From NCBI RefSeq assembly GCF_026013525.1, contig NZ_JAPDRA010000003.1, forward strand, positions 248,001 through 312,000: a stretch of 64,000 nt of DNA, in the 5' to 3' direction. Source of the DNA: Sphingomonas canadensis. Lineage in GTDB: Bacteria; Pseudomonadota; Alphaproteobacteria; Sphingomonadales; Sphingomonadaceae. Shown one piece after another: positions 25,693-33,640 of this stretch. Below the pieces are notes generated by a model. That model ran no database searches and was not told where the DNA came from. It worked only from the letters and a program-made list of their open reading frames with translations. Positions within the stretch are counted from its first letter, which is position 1. Each line of letters begins with the position of its first letter. Position numbers and translations under genes: made by a program.

Positions 25693-25902
25693 ATGGCGAT
25701 CACCGTCCGCCTCGATGTGATGCTCGCGTTGCGCAAGGTCCGGTCGAAGGACCTGGCGGCGCATGTCGGCATCACCGAAAGCAACCTGTCGTTGCTCAAG
25801 TCCGGCAAGGTCCGCGGCATCCGCTTCGAGACGCTGGAGAAGATCTGCGATTTCCTCGACTGCCAGCCCGGCGACATCCTGACCTTCGAACGCGACGGTT
25901 GA
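25693..25902 (+). CDS. Short XRE-family helix-turn-helix regulator
   Basis: A 69-residue protein that is little more than one Xre/Cro helix-turn-helix: VMLALRKVRSKDLAAHVGITESNLSLLKSGK, then IRFETLEKICDFLDCQPGDIL. It lies 8 nt after the DUF2975 gene. Such pairs are common and the regulator probably controls its own operon, for which the AT-rich repeats upstream are candidates. Confidence 0.88.
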   Translation: MAITVRLDVMLALRKVRSKDLAAHVGITESNLSLLKSGKVRGIRFETLEKICDFLDCQPGDILTFERDG

Positions 25903-25948
25903 GGAAGAGCGCGCGGCCGGACGCCTCAGCGCGCTGCCGGGCCGGACC

Positions 25949-26602
25949 CTAGCGGCCGATCAGCCAGGGCTTCGGCCCGCGCGTGGGCTGGGGGCGACCG
26001 TCCAGCCGTTCGGCGCGCAGGATCTTCACCGGGGCCAGGATCATCTGCCCCTTCATCGCGCCGCGGCCGCCGCCGACCGGCTTGGCCAGGATGCGCTTCG
26101 CCACGTCCATCCCGGCGATGATCCGGCCGAACGCGGCATAGCCCGGGTTGCCCGGCTTGGCGTCCAACGCGGGATTGGGGCCGATCAGCAGCGAGAAATT
26201 GCCCGTCCCGCTGTCCGGATTGGCGCTGCGGGCCATGGAGATCACGCCATCGGTATGGCGGATGCCGGTCTGGCTGGTCGGCTCCAGCTTCACCGGGGGC
26301 AGCATCCGGCGGTAATCGGTGCCGATCCCGCCCTGGATGAAGCCGAACCTGGGCGCCCCGGTGCGCTTGGCCGCGCGATAGAAGAGCGTGTCGTTCAGCC
26401 GCCCGTCGTCGACATAGGCGAGGAAGTTGGCCGTGGTCTTCGGCGCGCGCCTGGTGTCCAGCGCCAGCACGATATTGCCCTCCGACGTCACCAGCCGCAC
26501 GCGGACCATGCCGGGGATCGGCTGCGTCTGCTGCCCGGCCGGCGGGGCGGCGCCCAGGGCCAGCAGCGCCGCCAGCGAGAACAGGATCGAACGGCGGCGC
26601 AC
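25949..26602 (-). CDS. Periplasmic cyclophilin-type peptidyl-prolyl isomerase
   Basis: A 217-residue protein with an N-terminal signal (MRRRSILFSLAALLALGAAP). The cyclophilin domain spans residues 33-195: APKTTANFLAYVDDG, FYRAAKR, GFIQGGIGTDYRR, DGVISMAR, GTGNFSLLIG and GYAAFGRIIAGMDV. It speeds cis-trans proline isomerisation in folding exported proteins. It follows cmk by 8 nt on the same strand, so it is probably the distal gene of an aroA-cmk transcript. Confidence 0.92.
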   Translation of the reverse strand: MRRRSILFSLAALLALGAAPPAGQQTQPIPGMVRVRLVTSEGNIVLALDTRRAPKTTANFLAYVDDGRLNDTLFYRAAKRTGAPRFGFIQGGIGTDYRRMLPPVKLEPTSQTGIRHTDGVISMARSANPDSGTGNFSLLIGPNPALDAKPGNPGYAAFGRIIAGMDVAKRILAKPVGGGRGAMKGQMILAPVKILRAERLDGRPQPTRGPKPWLIGR

Positions 26603-26610
26603 GGGCGGGC

Positions 26611-27249
26611 TCAGGCCGTCTCGGCCTTTTGCGCCATCCGGCCGTCGACCAGCCCGATCGCCTTTTGCACGGCGGCCTCGATCGACAGGAAGCTGGTGTC
26701 GAGCAGCAATGCGTCCGGCGCGGGGACCATCGGCGAATGCGAACGGCGCGCATCGCGCTCGTCGCGCGCGCGGATGTCGGTCAGCACCTTGTCCAGGCTG
26801 GTCAGGATGCCCTGCTTGCGCAGCTCCATGTGGCGGCGCTGGGCGCGGATCATCGGCGTGGCCTTCACGAACAGCTTAACGTCCGCGTCGGGGGCGATCA
26901 CCGTGCCGATGTCGCGCCCATCCAGCACGGCGCCGCCCGGCTGGTGCGCGAACTTGCGCTGGCGCAGCAGCAGCGCGGCGCGGACCAGCGGATGCACCGA
27001 AACCATCGACGCGACCTTGCCCACCTCCTCGCTCTTCAGCCAGACGTCTTCCAGGATATAGTCGTCGAAGCTGCAGGCGGAGACCGCGTCGGTCTCGCTC
27101 GAAGGATCGAATTCCTCGCGGATCACCGTCGCCGCCACCGCCCGGTAGAGCAGCCCGGTGTCGAGATGGGGCAGGCGGTAATGACGCGCCAGCGCCCGGG
27201 CGATGGTGCCCTTGCCCGAAGCGGCCGGTCCGTCGACGGCGATGATCAT
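26611..27249 (-). CDS. cmk: Cytidylate kinase
   Basis: Cmk phosphorylates CMP and dCMP with ATP in the cytoplasm. The 212-residue protein begins MIIAVDGPAASGKGTIARAL with the P-loop GPAASGKGT, then LPHLDTGLLYRAVA, GAVLDGRDIGTVIAPDADVKLFVKA and the arginine-rich lid around RARDERDARR. Length is normal. It overlaps aroA by ATGA. In many Proteobacteria rpsA follows directly; here the cyclophilin gene follows. Confidence 0.95.
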   Translation of the reverse strand: MIIAVDGPAASGKGTIARALARHYRLPHLDTGLLYRAVAATVIREEFDPSSETDAVSACSFDDYILEDVWLKSEEVGKVASMVSVHPLVRAALLLRQRKFAHQPGGAVLDGRDIGTVIAPDADVKLFVKATPMIRAQRRHMELRKQGILTSLDKVLTDIRARDERDARRSHSPMVPAPDALLLDTSFLSIEAAVQKAIGLVDGRMAQKAETA

Positions 27250-28592
27250 GCGCCTTCGTCCCTTCCTTCGCGCAAGGCGTCAAGAGTGGCGAGGAAATCG
27301 GGGTAACTTGTTGCGACGGGCGACACGTCGTCCACGGTGACCGGAGCGTTCGCGGCCAGCCCGGCGATGGCCGCGCTCATCGCGATGCGATGGTCCAGAT
27401 GGGTGGTCACGGTGCCGCCGCCCGCGAAGCGATCGCCGCCGCGCCCCTCGATCGCCAGCCCGTCCTCGAACGGCTGGTAAGCGACGCCCAGCACGTCGAG
27501 CACCGCGGCCATCGCGTCGATCCGGTCCGATTCCTTGACGCGCAGCTCCTCCGCGCCGCGCGCCATGGTGCGCCCCTGCGCCATCGCGGCGGCGACGAAC
27601 AGGATCGGATATTCGTCGATCATGCTCGGCGCGAGATCCGGCGGCACCTCGATCGCGCGGAGCGGCGCGTGGCGCACCACCAGGTCCGCCACCGGTTCGC
27701 CGCCCACGGTGCGCGCGTTCGCCTCCGCGATGTCGGCGCCCATCATGCGCAGCGCGGTGATCAGCCCGGTGCGCGTCGGGTTCATGCAGACGTTGGCGAT
27801 GGTGATCGCGGAACCCGGAACGATCGACGCCGCGACCATCCAGAAGCCCGCCGAGCTGGGATCGCCCGGCACCACGATCTGCTGGGGCTGCAACTCCGCC
27901 TCGCCGGTGATCGCGATGACGCGGCCCTCCGCCGTTTCCTCCACGCTCAGCGCCGCGCCGAAGCCGCGCAGCATCCGCTCGCTATGGTCGCGCGTCGGCA
28001 CCGGCTCGATCACGCGCGTGGTGCCCGGCGTGTTGAGCCCGGCCAGCAGCACCGCCGACTTCACCTGCGCCGACGCCACCGGCAGCCGGTATTCGATCGG
28101 CACCGCGGGGCACAGTCCGCGCTCCATCAGCGGCAGCCGCCCGCCGGGGCTGGCGGTGAAATCGGCGCCCATCCGGCTCAGCGGCTCGATCACCCGGCCC
28201 ATCGGGCGCTTGGAAAGCGATGCGTCGCCGGTGAACGCCGCGGTGATCGGGTGGCTGGCGATCAGGCCCATCAGCAGCCGCGTGGACGTGCCCGAATTGC
28301 CCATCTCCAGCGCCGCCTGGGGCTGGAGCAGCCCGCCCACGCCCACGCCATGGACGCGCCAGCTTCCCGGGCCGGTGCGTTCGATATCGCATCCCATCGC
28401 GCGCATCGCGGCTGCGGTGGCAAGCACGTCCTCGCCCTCCAGCAGCCCTTCGATCCGGCTCTCGCCCACCGCCAGGCCGGAGAACATCAGCGCGCGATGG
28501 CTGATCGACTTGTCGCCGGGAACGGTCACGGTGCCGCGCAGCGGTCCGCCGGCGGAAAAGGCGAGGGGGCGGGGGGCGGTCTGGGCGTGCAT
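27246..28592 (-). CDS. aroA: 3-phosphoshikimate 1-carboxyvinyltransferase (EPSP synthase)
   Basis: AroA transfers the enolpyruvyl group of PEP to shikimate-3-phosphate in aromatic amino-acid synthesis. The 448-residue protein has VTVPGDKSISHRALMFSGLA, LEMGNSGTSTRLLMGL, SAQVKSAVLLAGL, EELRVKESDRIDAMAAVL and DHRIAMSAAIAGL. The NSGTSTR loop has the spacing of class II (CP4-like) enzymes rather than E. coli NAGTAMR, as expected for alphaproteobacteria. I chose the ATG at 28592, where the aligned N-terminus begins; the longer open frame upstream overlaps the FYDLN gene and is not real. Confidence 0.95.
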   Translation of the reverse strand: MHAQTAPRPLAFSAGGPLRGTVTVPGDKSISHRALMFSGLAVGESRIEGLLEGEDVLATAAAMRAMGCDIERTGPGSWRVHGVGVGGLLQPQAALEMGNSGTSTRLLMGLIASHPITAAFTGDASLSKRPMGRVIEPLSRMGADFTASPGGRLPLMERGLCPAVPIEYRLPVASAQVKSAVLLAGLNTPGTTRVIEPVPTRDHSERMLRGFGAALSVEETAEGRVIAITGEAELQPQQIVVPGDPSSAGFWMVAASIVPGSAITIANVCMNPTRTGLITALRMMGADIAEANARTVGGEPVADLVVRHAPLRAIEVPPDLAPSMIDEYPILFVAAAMAQGRTMARGAEELRVKESDRIDAMAAVLDVLGVAYQPFEDGLAIEGRGGDRFAGGGTVTTHLDHRIAMSAAIAGLAANAPVTVDDVSPVATSYPDFLATLDALREGRDEGA

Positions 28593-28694
28593 GCGCGGCG
28601 GCTTTGACAGCCGCCTTGCGCTATGGCAAGGCGCCCCCCACTTTGCGGGACCTGATCCCGAAATCATGCAGAATCGAAAGGCAAGAGGCGGCAC

Positions 28695-29021
28695 ATGGTG
28701 AAGCCGGAATGGGGCACGAAGCGTGGTTGCCCGAAATGCGGAACCCGTTTCTACGATCTCGGCAATGACGAGCCGGTGACGTGCATCAACTGCGGCTTCG
28801 CCTGGGAGCCGGAGCCGATCCTGAAATCCAAGCAGCCGCTGCCGTTCGAGGCGGCGAAGACCGGCGCCGCGCCCGATCCGGAAACCGCGGATTCGGATCT
28901 GGGTGACGAGGATCTGGACATCGTCGCCGACGATGGCGAGGCTTCGCCCGACGACGACGTCGATCTGGGCGGCGACGACGATCTGGGCGTCGAGACCGGC
29001 GGGGACGAGGACGAGGTCTGA
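28695..29021 (+). CDS. FYDLN-acid protein (TIGR02300 family)
   Basis: A 108-residue protein. The N-terminus has a zinc-ribbon-like pair, RGCPKCGTRFYDLGND and VTCINCGFAWE, with the diagnostic FYDLN-like phrase. The C-terminal 50 residues are extremely acidic (DEDLDIVADD, DDDVDLGGDDD). This alphaproteobacterial family has no proven function. It is divergent from aroA, 102 nt away, a pairing often seen in this class. Confidence 0.92.
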   Translation: MVKPEWGTKRGCPKCGTRFYDLGNDEPVTCINCGFAWEPEPILKSKQPLPFEAAKTGAAPDPETADSDLGDEDLDIVADDGEASPDDDVDLGGDDDLGVETGGDEDEV

Positions 29022-29130
29022 GTTTCCTGGGGGCGGGAATTTTTCCCGCCCGCGGGGCCCGAACCCCGCTTGCAAATGCCGCGACGGCGCTCTAAGGGCC
29101 GTCGCCTTCCCGGGGAAAACCCAAGGTTTT

Positions 29131-29206
29131 GGGGCCGTAGCTCAGCTGGGAGAGCGTCGCAATGGCATTGCGAAGGTCAGGGGTTCGATCCCCCTCGGCT
29201 CCACCA
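29131..29206 (+). tRNA. tRNA-Ala(GGC)
   Basis: A 76-nt cloverleaf: acceptor GGGGCCG pairs with CGGCTCC (one G-U), D-arm GCTCAGCTGGGAGAGC, anticodon arm TCGCA-ATGGCAT-TGCGA with anticodon GGC, T-arm AGGGGTTCGATCCCCCT, then ACCA encoded. The T-loop is canonical. The gene marks the left border of the accessory catabolic region. Confidence 0.97.
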
Positions 29207-29781
29207 ATCAACCGAAAAATGCGTTGAATATCATTCCCCTTAGGGGGAGTTCCAAATCCGTCCCTCATTCGCCCTGACTTTAGCAGGCGATCTTGGGATG
29301 CGAGGGTGCCCGATCCCTCGGGAGGGAATCGCGTTCGGTGGAGCAGATGCCGGGCCGTCAGCGGAACATCGGGTTCGAATTGCTAGGACTACGAAGGCAA
29401 CCATCAATCGCTGGTTGGAAGCGTTGCCCCCCGAACCGGTGCTGATGGGTCTGTGTCAATCTGCGCTGCGGCGTCCGTCCCTGCGCTTGCGGGCTTTCGC
29501 CAGGCGGGCCTGGCGCAGCCGTCGATTGGCCTCGTGCTGCTTACGCCATGCTCATCCCGCCGCCCGCAACTTCATACAGACGCGCGATCGGTGCCCGCGC
29601 GGGATTTCGGCGCGAGACTTTGCATGCCTGTTGACGGTGCAGGGGGCGCCGCCGATCGATGCAGCCGCTCCAGCGCCGGTGATCGCCTCGGGTAGGAGGA
29701 AGGACAGCTACGCCGGCGGCCGTGCCGAGCAATCAGCCGCCAGCGATCGCGAAGGTCAGGACGCCCTTCGATGGCCGTCCG
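29207..29781. other. Gene-poor spacer between tRNA-Ala and the catabolic operon
   Basis: 575 nt with no gene I can support. A short CCCC-TTA-GGGG hairpin lies at about 29236-29246, perhaps ending the tRNA transcript. GCGAAGGTCAGG from the tRNA anticodon/variable region (29170-29181) recurs exactly at 29749-29760. Open frames here have no recognisable protein features, and their composition fits decayed sequence. Confidence 0.5.
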
Positions 29782-30534
29782 TCAATACCTCCCCGAAAGG
29801 AGAGCGCCCGCATCCGGCACGCGGGTTTCGAGCTCAAGCTGCTTGAGCATCTGATAGGTGGTGCAGATCGCCGCAGAGACCACGGGCAGACCAATCTCAT
29901 CCTCGACCTTCTGGATTGAAGGGAGCGAGGGCATCTGGACGCAGGCTGAAAGCACCAGCGCATCGATGCCGGTAAGGTCGAGCTTGCGATAATGGCGCAG
30001 CAGATTGGCGGGATCCTGAGCCGCGACCTCCAGATTGTCGGGAATCTCCAGCGCCAGCCAGTCGTGCACTGCGATGCCTTCGCCCTCGATATAGGAGACC
30101 ACGAGTTCGGTGAGCGGCCGCATATAGGGCGCGACGACCGCGATGCGCCTGGCCCCGAGCGCCGCGAGGCCGTCGACCAGCGCTCCGGCGCTCGTCACGA
30201 CGGGCGCGGGCCGGCCATTCTCGACCGTGCGGCCGTGCAGCCGGGCCTGCGACGTGCGGTGATAGCCCGGACCCATGCTCATGATCGCGACGAGGCAGGC
30301 ATAGCCCAGCACGTCGACCGCGGCGTCGGAAAGCTCGAGCGCGCAGCGATCCGAGTCGGCGTCCATCGCCGCCAGTTCCTCCTTCGTCACGCGCTTCATC
30401 CGCATGCGCGCGGAATGGAAGGTGAAGCGCTCGGCCGCGATCGCCTCGCGCGCGCGCAGCATCGCGGGAATCTCGGTTTCCATGGTGACATTCGAGCTCG
30501 GCACGATCTGCCCGATGCGGAAAGGGCGGCTCAC
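29782..30534 (-). CDS. Maleate cis-trans isomerase (NicE/MaiA type)
   Basis: Converts maleate to fumarate in lower aromatic pathways. The 250-residue protein belongs to the Asp/Glu racemase-like family. It reads RIGQIVPSSNVTMETEIPAML, YACLVAIMSMGPGYH with the first catalytic Cys, VVTSAGALVDGLAALGARRIAVVAPYM, and LVLSACVQMPSLPSIQKVE with the second Cys. These stretches match maleate isomerase rather than arylmalonate decarboxylase. The start is GTG at 30534, overlapping the hydrolase stop by 4 nt; a much longer frame upstream is a shadow of that gene. Last gene of the operon. Confidence 0.9.
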   Translation of the reverse strand: MSRPFRIGQIVPSSNVTMETEIPAMLRAREAIAAERFTFHSARMRMKRVTKEELAAMDADSDRCALELSDAAVDVLGYACLVAIMSMGPGYHRTSQARLHGRTVENGRPAPVVTSAGALVDGLAALGARRIAVVAPYMRPLTELVVSYIEGEGIAVHDWLALEIPDNLEVAAQDPANLLRHYRKLDLTGIDALVLSACVQMPSLPSIQKVEDEIGLPVVSAAICTTYQMLKQLELETRVPDAGALLSGRY

Positions 30535-31457
30535 GCGGCGATCTCCGCGGCGGCGACCACCGGGTGGCGCAGCGTTCCGATGCGTTCGACGCTGGCGGCG
30601 ATCACGTCGCCCGGGCGGAGCCATTCCGGCGGGTCCATGCCCGCGCCGACTCCCGCCGGCGTGCCCGTGGCGATGATGTCGCCGGGCTCCAGCGTGATGC
30701 CCCTGCTGATGTCGGCGATCAGCTCGTCGACCTTGAACAGCATATAGGCGGTGTTGCTGCGCTGTTTCTCGACGCCGTTGACGGTCAGGCTCAGGTCCAG
30801 CGTCTGCGGATCCGGGATCTCGTCCGCAGTGACGATGCAGGGGCCCATCGGCGCGAAGCCGTCCTGTCCCTTCGAATAGATCCATTGCCCCGCGCGGCGG
30901 CAATCGCGCGCGCTGATGTCGACGATCACGGTGTAGCCGAACACATGGCTCAGCGCTTCGGCGCGCGAGACGCGCTTCGCCGTGCTGCCGATCACCGCGC
31001 CGAGCTCGACTTCCCAGTCGAGCTGCCGGGTGATCGTCTCGTCGAGCGGAATGGCGTCGCCGGGGCCGATCACCGTCGTGGGCGGCTTGGAGAAGATCAC
31101 CGGCTGGCGCGGCAGATCGGGCGAGGTATCGAGCGACTTGGCGGATTCCGCCACATGCTCGGTATAGTTGAGGCCGATGCCGAACAGGTTCTTGCGCGGG
31201 CGCGGGATCGGCGCCAGCAGCCGGACATTGCCCGCAGGCACGGCCGCACCGAGCGGAAACAGCCCGCCACATTCGCGGATCAGCCGATCGGCGATGGTGA
31301 TCGCCTGCGGCCCCAGATCGATGAACGCGAGCATCGTCGCAGGCATCGCCACGCCCTTTGCCGCGCCGAGCCTCGCGATATCCACCACAAGGCCGTCCAC
31401 GATCGCGCCCAGGCGCGCCTCCGCCTCGATATTCGCCCGGTAGGTTACAAGACGCAT
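30531..31457 (-). CDS. Fumarylacetoacetate hydrolase family, probable maleyl-/fumarylpyruvate hydrolase
   Basis: A 308-residue FAH-domain protein. The motif region is NLFGIGLNYTEHV, QPVIFSKPPTTVIGPGDAIPL, the metal-binding LDWEVELGAVIGS, GYTVIVDISARDCRR and DIIATGTPAGVGAGMDPPEWLRPGD. Family members hydrolyse a C-C bond in acylpyruvates. Placed between a gentisate-type dioxygenase and maleate isomerase, the best guess is direct hydrolysis of maleylpyruvate to maleate and pyruvate, since no glutathione-dependent maleylpyruvate isomerase gene is present. GGGA lies before the ATG; gtdA-like gene upstream by 15 nt. Confidence 0.88.
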   Translation of the reverse strand: MRLVTYRANIEAEARLGAIVDGLVVDIARLGAAKGVAMPATMLAFIDLGPQAITIADRLIRECGGLFPLGAAVPAGNVRLLAPIPRPRKNLFGIGLNYTEHVAESAKSLDTSPDLPRQPVIFSKPPTTVIGPGDAIPLDETITRQLDWEVELGAVIGSTAKRVSRAEALSHVFGYTVIVDISARDCRRAGQWIYSKGQDGFAPMGPCIVTADEIPDPQTLDLSLTVNGVEKQRSNTAYMLFKVDELIADISRGITLEPGDIIATGTPAGVGAGMDPPEWLRPGDVIAASVERIGTLRHPVVAAAEIAA

Positions 31458-31472
31458 GTTCGATTCCCGCTG

Positions 31473-32597
31473 TTAGGACAAAATGGGTTGGTGACCGCCG
31501 TTTTCGGCCAGCGCTTCCTCGCGATAGAGGCCGAGCGCGCGCATCACCGGCAGGTCGTTGAAACTGAACAGGCACGCATCCTCGCGATCGGAGCCATTGG
31601 CGTGTTCGTGGTACATCCACGACGGAACGACGAAGATGTCGCGTTCCTGCCAGTCGAAGCGTTGGCCGTTGACGATCGAATATCCCGCGCCCTTGGCGCA
31701 CTGGTAGACGAAGCTTCCCGTGTGCCGATGGGCCCTGGTCCGCTCTCCCGGCCGCAGGAGCTGCATGGAGGCGCCGATCGTCTGCATCACCGGACCTCCG
31801 GTGTGCGGATTTACATATTCCATCAGCACGCCGTCATAGAGCGAACCGGCGGTCACCGACGCATAGCGAAGCAATGCGTCATAGGTCGGCGCCCATTCAT
31901 ATTTGAGCAGCGGCGAATAGGGCTTGGACCAGGCGACCCCGGCCGGCCGCAGCCCCGCCCCGGCCCAGATCGCCGTCGAATCGTTTACCGGGTGGGAAAC
32001 CGCTTGGTTGAGATCGGGATGGACCTCGTAGAAATTGGCGTCGAGCGCATTCATCAGCGGAATGTCCAGCCCGTCCTGCCAGATGCAGATCGTACCGTCC
32101 TCCGCCACGCCATGCTCGTGCCAGGTTCCGTTGGGAGTCAGCACGAAATCGTTCGCGCCCAGCGTCATGCGGTGGCCGTCGACATTGGTGAAGGCGCCGC
32201 TGCCCTCCATGATGAAGCGCAGCGCCGATGCGCTGTGGCGGTGGCTGGACGCGCATTCGCCGGGTGCCATCACCTGCAGGCCCGAATAGAGCCAGCCGAC
32301 GGCGGCGACGACATCGCTGCGCCCCTTGTTTTCGAGATAGACCACGCGCCGGCCCGCCTGCTCGGGAGTCACCAGATCCAGCGCGCGCAGCACGTCTTCG
32401 CGCAGATCGCGGTAGCGCCACAGCATCGGCACCGAGCCGGAGGCCGGTTCCCATGGCTCGATCCGATTGGCGACGGTCCACAGGGCGCCCGTGCCGAGCG
32501 TTGCGAGCCGCTCGTAATAGGCGATCCGCTCGGGCGTGTCGGCAACGTTGGCGCGGCCGAGCCTGTCTTCGCGATATTGGTCGTAGCTGGCTGTCAT
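31473..32597 (-). CDS. gtdA: Gentisate 1,2-dioxygenase-family bicupin ring-cleavage enzyme
   Basis: A 374-residue bicupin. The first cupin has the Fe(II) ligands His119 and His121 in SSHRHSASALRFIMEG and His160 in NGTWHEHG. The second cupin (GERTRAHRHTGSFVYQ, SWMYHEH) retains His residues too. Length and motifs match gentisate 1,2-dioxygenase and the related salicylate and 1-hydroxy-2-naphthoate dioxygenases. Gentisate cleavage gives maleylpyruvate, matching the two genes downstream. In this kynurenine operon the ring could instead be an aminophenol such as 5-hydroxyanthranilate; that is speculation. Confidence 0.87.
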   Translation of the reverse strand: MTASYDQYREDRLGRANVADTPERIAYYERLATLGTGALWTVANRIEPWEPASGSVPMLWRYRDLREDVLRALDLVTPEQAGRRVVYLENKGRSDVVAAVGWLYSGLQVMAPGECASSHRHSASALRFIMEGSGAFTNVDGHRMTLGANDFVLTPNGTWHEHGVAEDGTICIWQDGLDIPLMNALDANFYEVHPDLNQAVSHPVNDSTAIWAGAGLRPAGVAWSKPYSPLLKYEWAPTYDALLRYASVTAGSLYDGVLMEYVNPHTGGPVMQTIGASMQLLRPGERTRAHRHTGSFVYQCAKGAGYSIVNGQRFDWQERDIFVVPSWMYHEHANGSDREDACLFSFNDLPVMRALGLYREEALAENGGHQPILS

Positions 32598-32606
32598 GTC
32601 GGCTCT

Positions 32607-33611
32607 CTAGTTTTCGGCGTTGACGGGAAGGGGCCGCTGCGCGCCGGGTCCGTCCTGGAAGCTGGTCGCAGCGCGCGGGCGCCGGTCGACCCGCAGGTCG
32701 AAGATGTCGAAGCGGTTATAGGCGCCGATGATGTCGTGCATCTGCTTGGGCTGGATGCACTGGTTCAGGTCGATCTCCGCGTAGACGATCCCTTCGTCGT
32801 CGATCAGTGGTTCGCCCACCAGATTGCCGTGCGGATCGATGACGCCGGAAAAGGCGCTCTGCGGGCGCGCAAGCAGCGCGCGGTTGCCGGGACGCTCGGC
32901 GCTCATCGCGGCGACGATCTCCTCGCTCACGGTCGAACAGGCGACGATCGTGAACAGCTTGCCTTCGAACGAATGCGCGGTGGCGCGGATGCGGATCGCC
33001 TCGGCCATGTTGTAGGAGGCAGGCGCCACCGGAAGCGCGATGTAATTCGCGACATGGACGAGTTCGCCCTGGGACAGCAGCGCGAAGCGGGCGAGCGTGT
33101 TGGTATTCTCCCCGCAGGCCAGCGTCCCGAGCGGCCCGACCGGCGTGTCGTAAACCCTTAGGCTCGATCCGTCGCCGCCCGCCCAGCTCAGCTTTTCGGC
33201 CCAGGTCGGCACCAGCTTGCGATGGCGGCCCAGGATCGCGCCGTCGGCGCCGATGACGATGTTGGTGTTGTAGAGGGTCCCAAGCGCGCGCGGATCGCGT
33301 TCGTTGACGCCGATCACCACGACGCAGCCATGCTCGCGGGCCGCGTCGCACAGCCGCTCCGTCTCGGGACCCGGAACGGTGATCGCCGAGCGATAGAGCC
33401 GTTCGAACCACGCGCCGCCCTCGATCGGCGTCATCAGCCAGCTCCAATAGGGATAGCCGGCGACGAATACTTCGGGAAAGGCCACCAGTCGCGCGCCGTT
33501 GCGCGCCGCCTCAGCGATGAGCGAGCAGGCCTTGTCCACCGTTGCGGCAGTATCGAGAAAAACCGGCGCGGCCTGGACTGCGGCGACTTTCGATCTTGGA
33601 AGGTCAAGCAT
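32607..33611 (-). CDS. Nitrilase (carbon-nitrogen hydrolase, nitrilase branch)
   Basis: A 334-residue protein with the Glu-Lys-Cys triad: Glu47 in AFPEVFVAGYPYW, Lys132 in HRKLVPTWAEKLSW and Cys166 in TLACGENTNTLARF. The CGENTN form of the Cys motif is that of true nitrilases rather than amidases or ureidopropionases. I chose the ATG at 33611 because GAGGA sits 7 nt upstream; an ATG at 33638 is also open. It lies between kynureninase and the ring-cleavage dioxygenase. It might hydrolyse indole-3-acetonitrile or an amide/nitrile formed within the pathway; the substrate is unknown. Confidence 0.88.
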   Translation of the reverse strand: MLDLPRSKVAAVQAAPVFLDTAATVDKACSLIAEAARNGARLVAFPEVFVAGYPYWSWLMTPIEGGAWFERLYRSAITVPGPETERLCDAAREHGCVVVIGVNERDPRALGTLYNTNIVIGADGAILGRHRKLVPTWAEKLSWAGGDGSSLRVYDTPVGPLGTLACGENTNTLARFALLSQGELVHVANYIALPVAPASYNMAEAIRIRATAHSFEGKLFTIVACSTVSEEIVAAMSAERPGNRALLARPQSAFSGVIDPHGNLVGEPLIDDEGIVYAEIDLNQCIQPKQMHDIIGAYNRFDIFDLRVDRRPRAATSFQDGPGAQRPLPVNAEN

Positions 33612-33640
33612 GTTCGATTCCTCGTCGGGCGTGGCCATCG

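Noticed and set aside
29298..29846. 182-codon plus-strand open frame after tRNA-Ala
   Set aside because: No recognisable domain, no ribosome site, overlaps the end of maleate isomerase; composition fits non-coding spacer. Kept as spacer only.
29782..31701. 639-codon minus frame that would fuse a long N-terminus to maleate isomerase
   Set aside because: The first 390 residues are an out-of-frame reading of the FAH gene and upstream sequence. The true start is the GTG at 30534, coupled by GTGA.
30564..33161. 865-codon plus-strand open frame
   Set aside because: Antisense to the FAH, gtdA and nitrilase genes, all of which have catalytic motifs.
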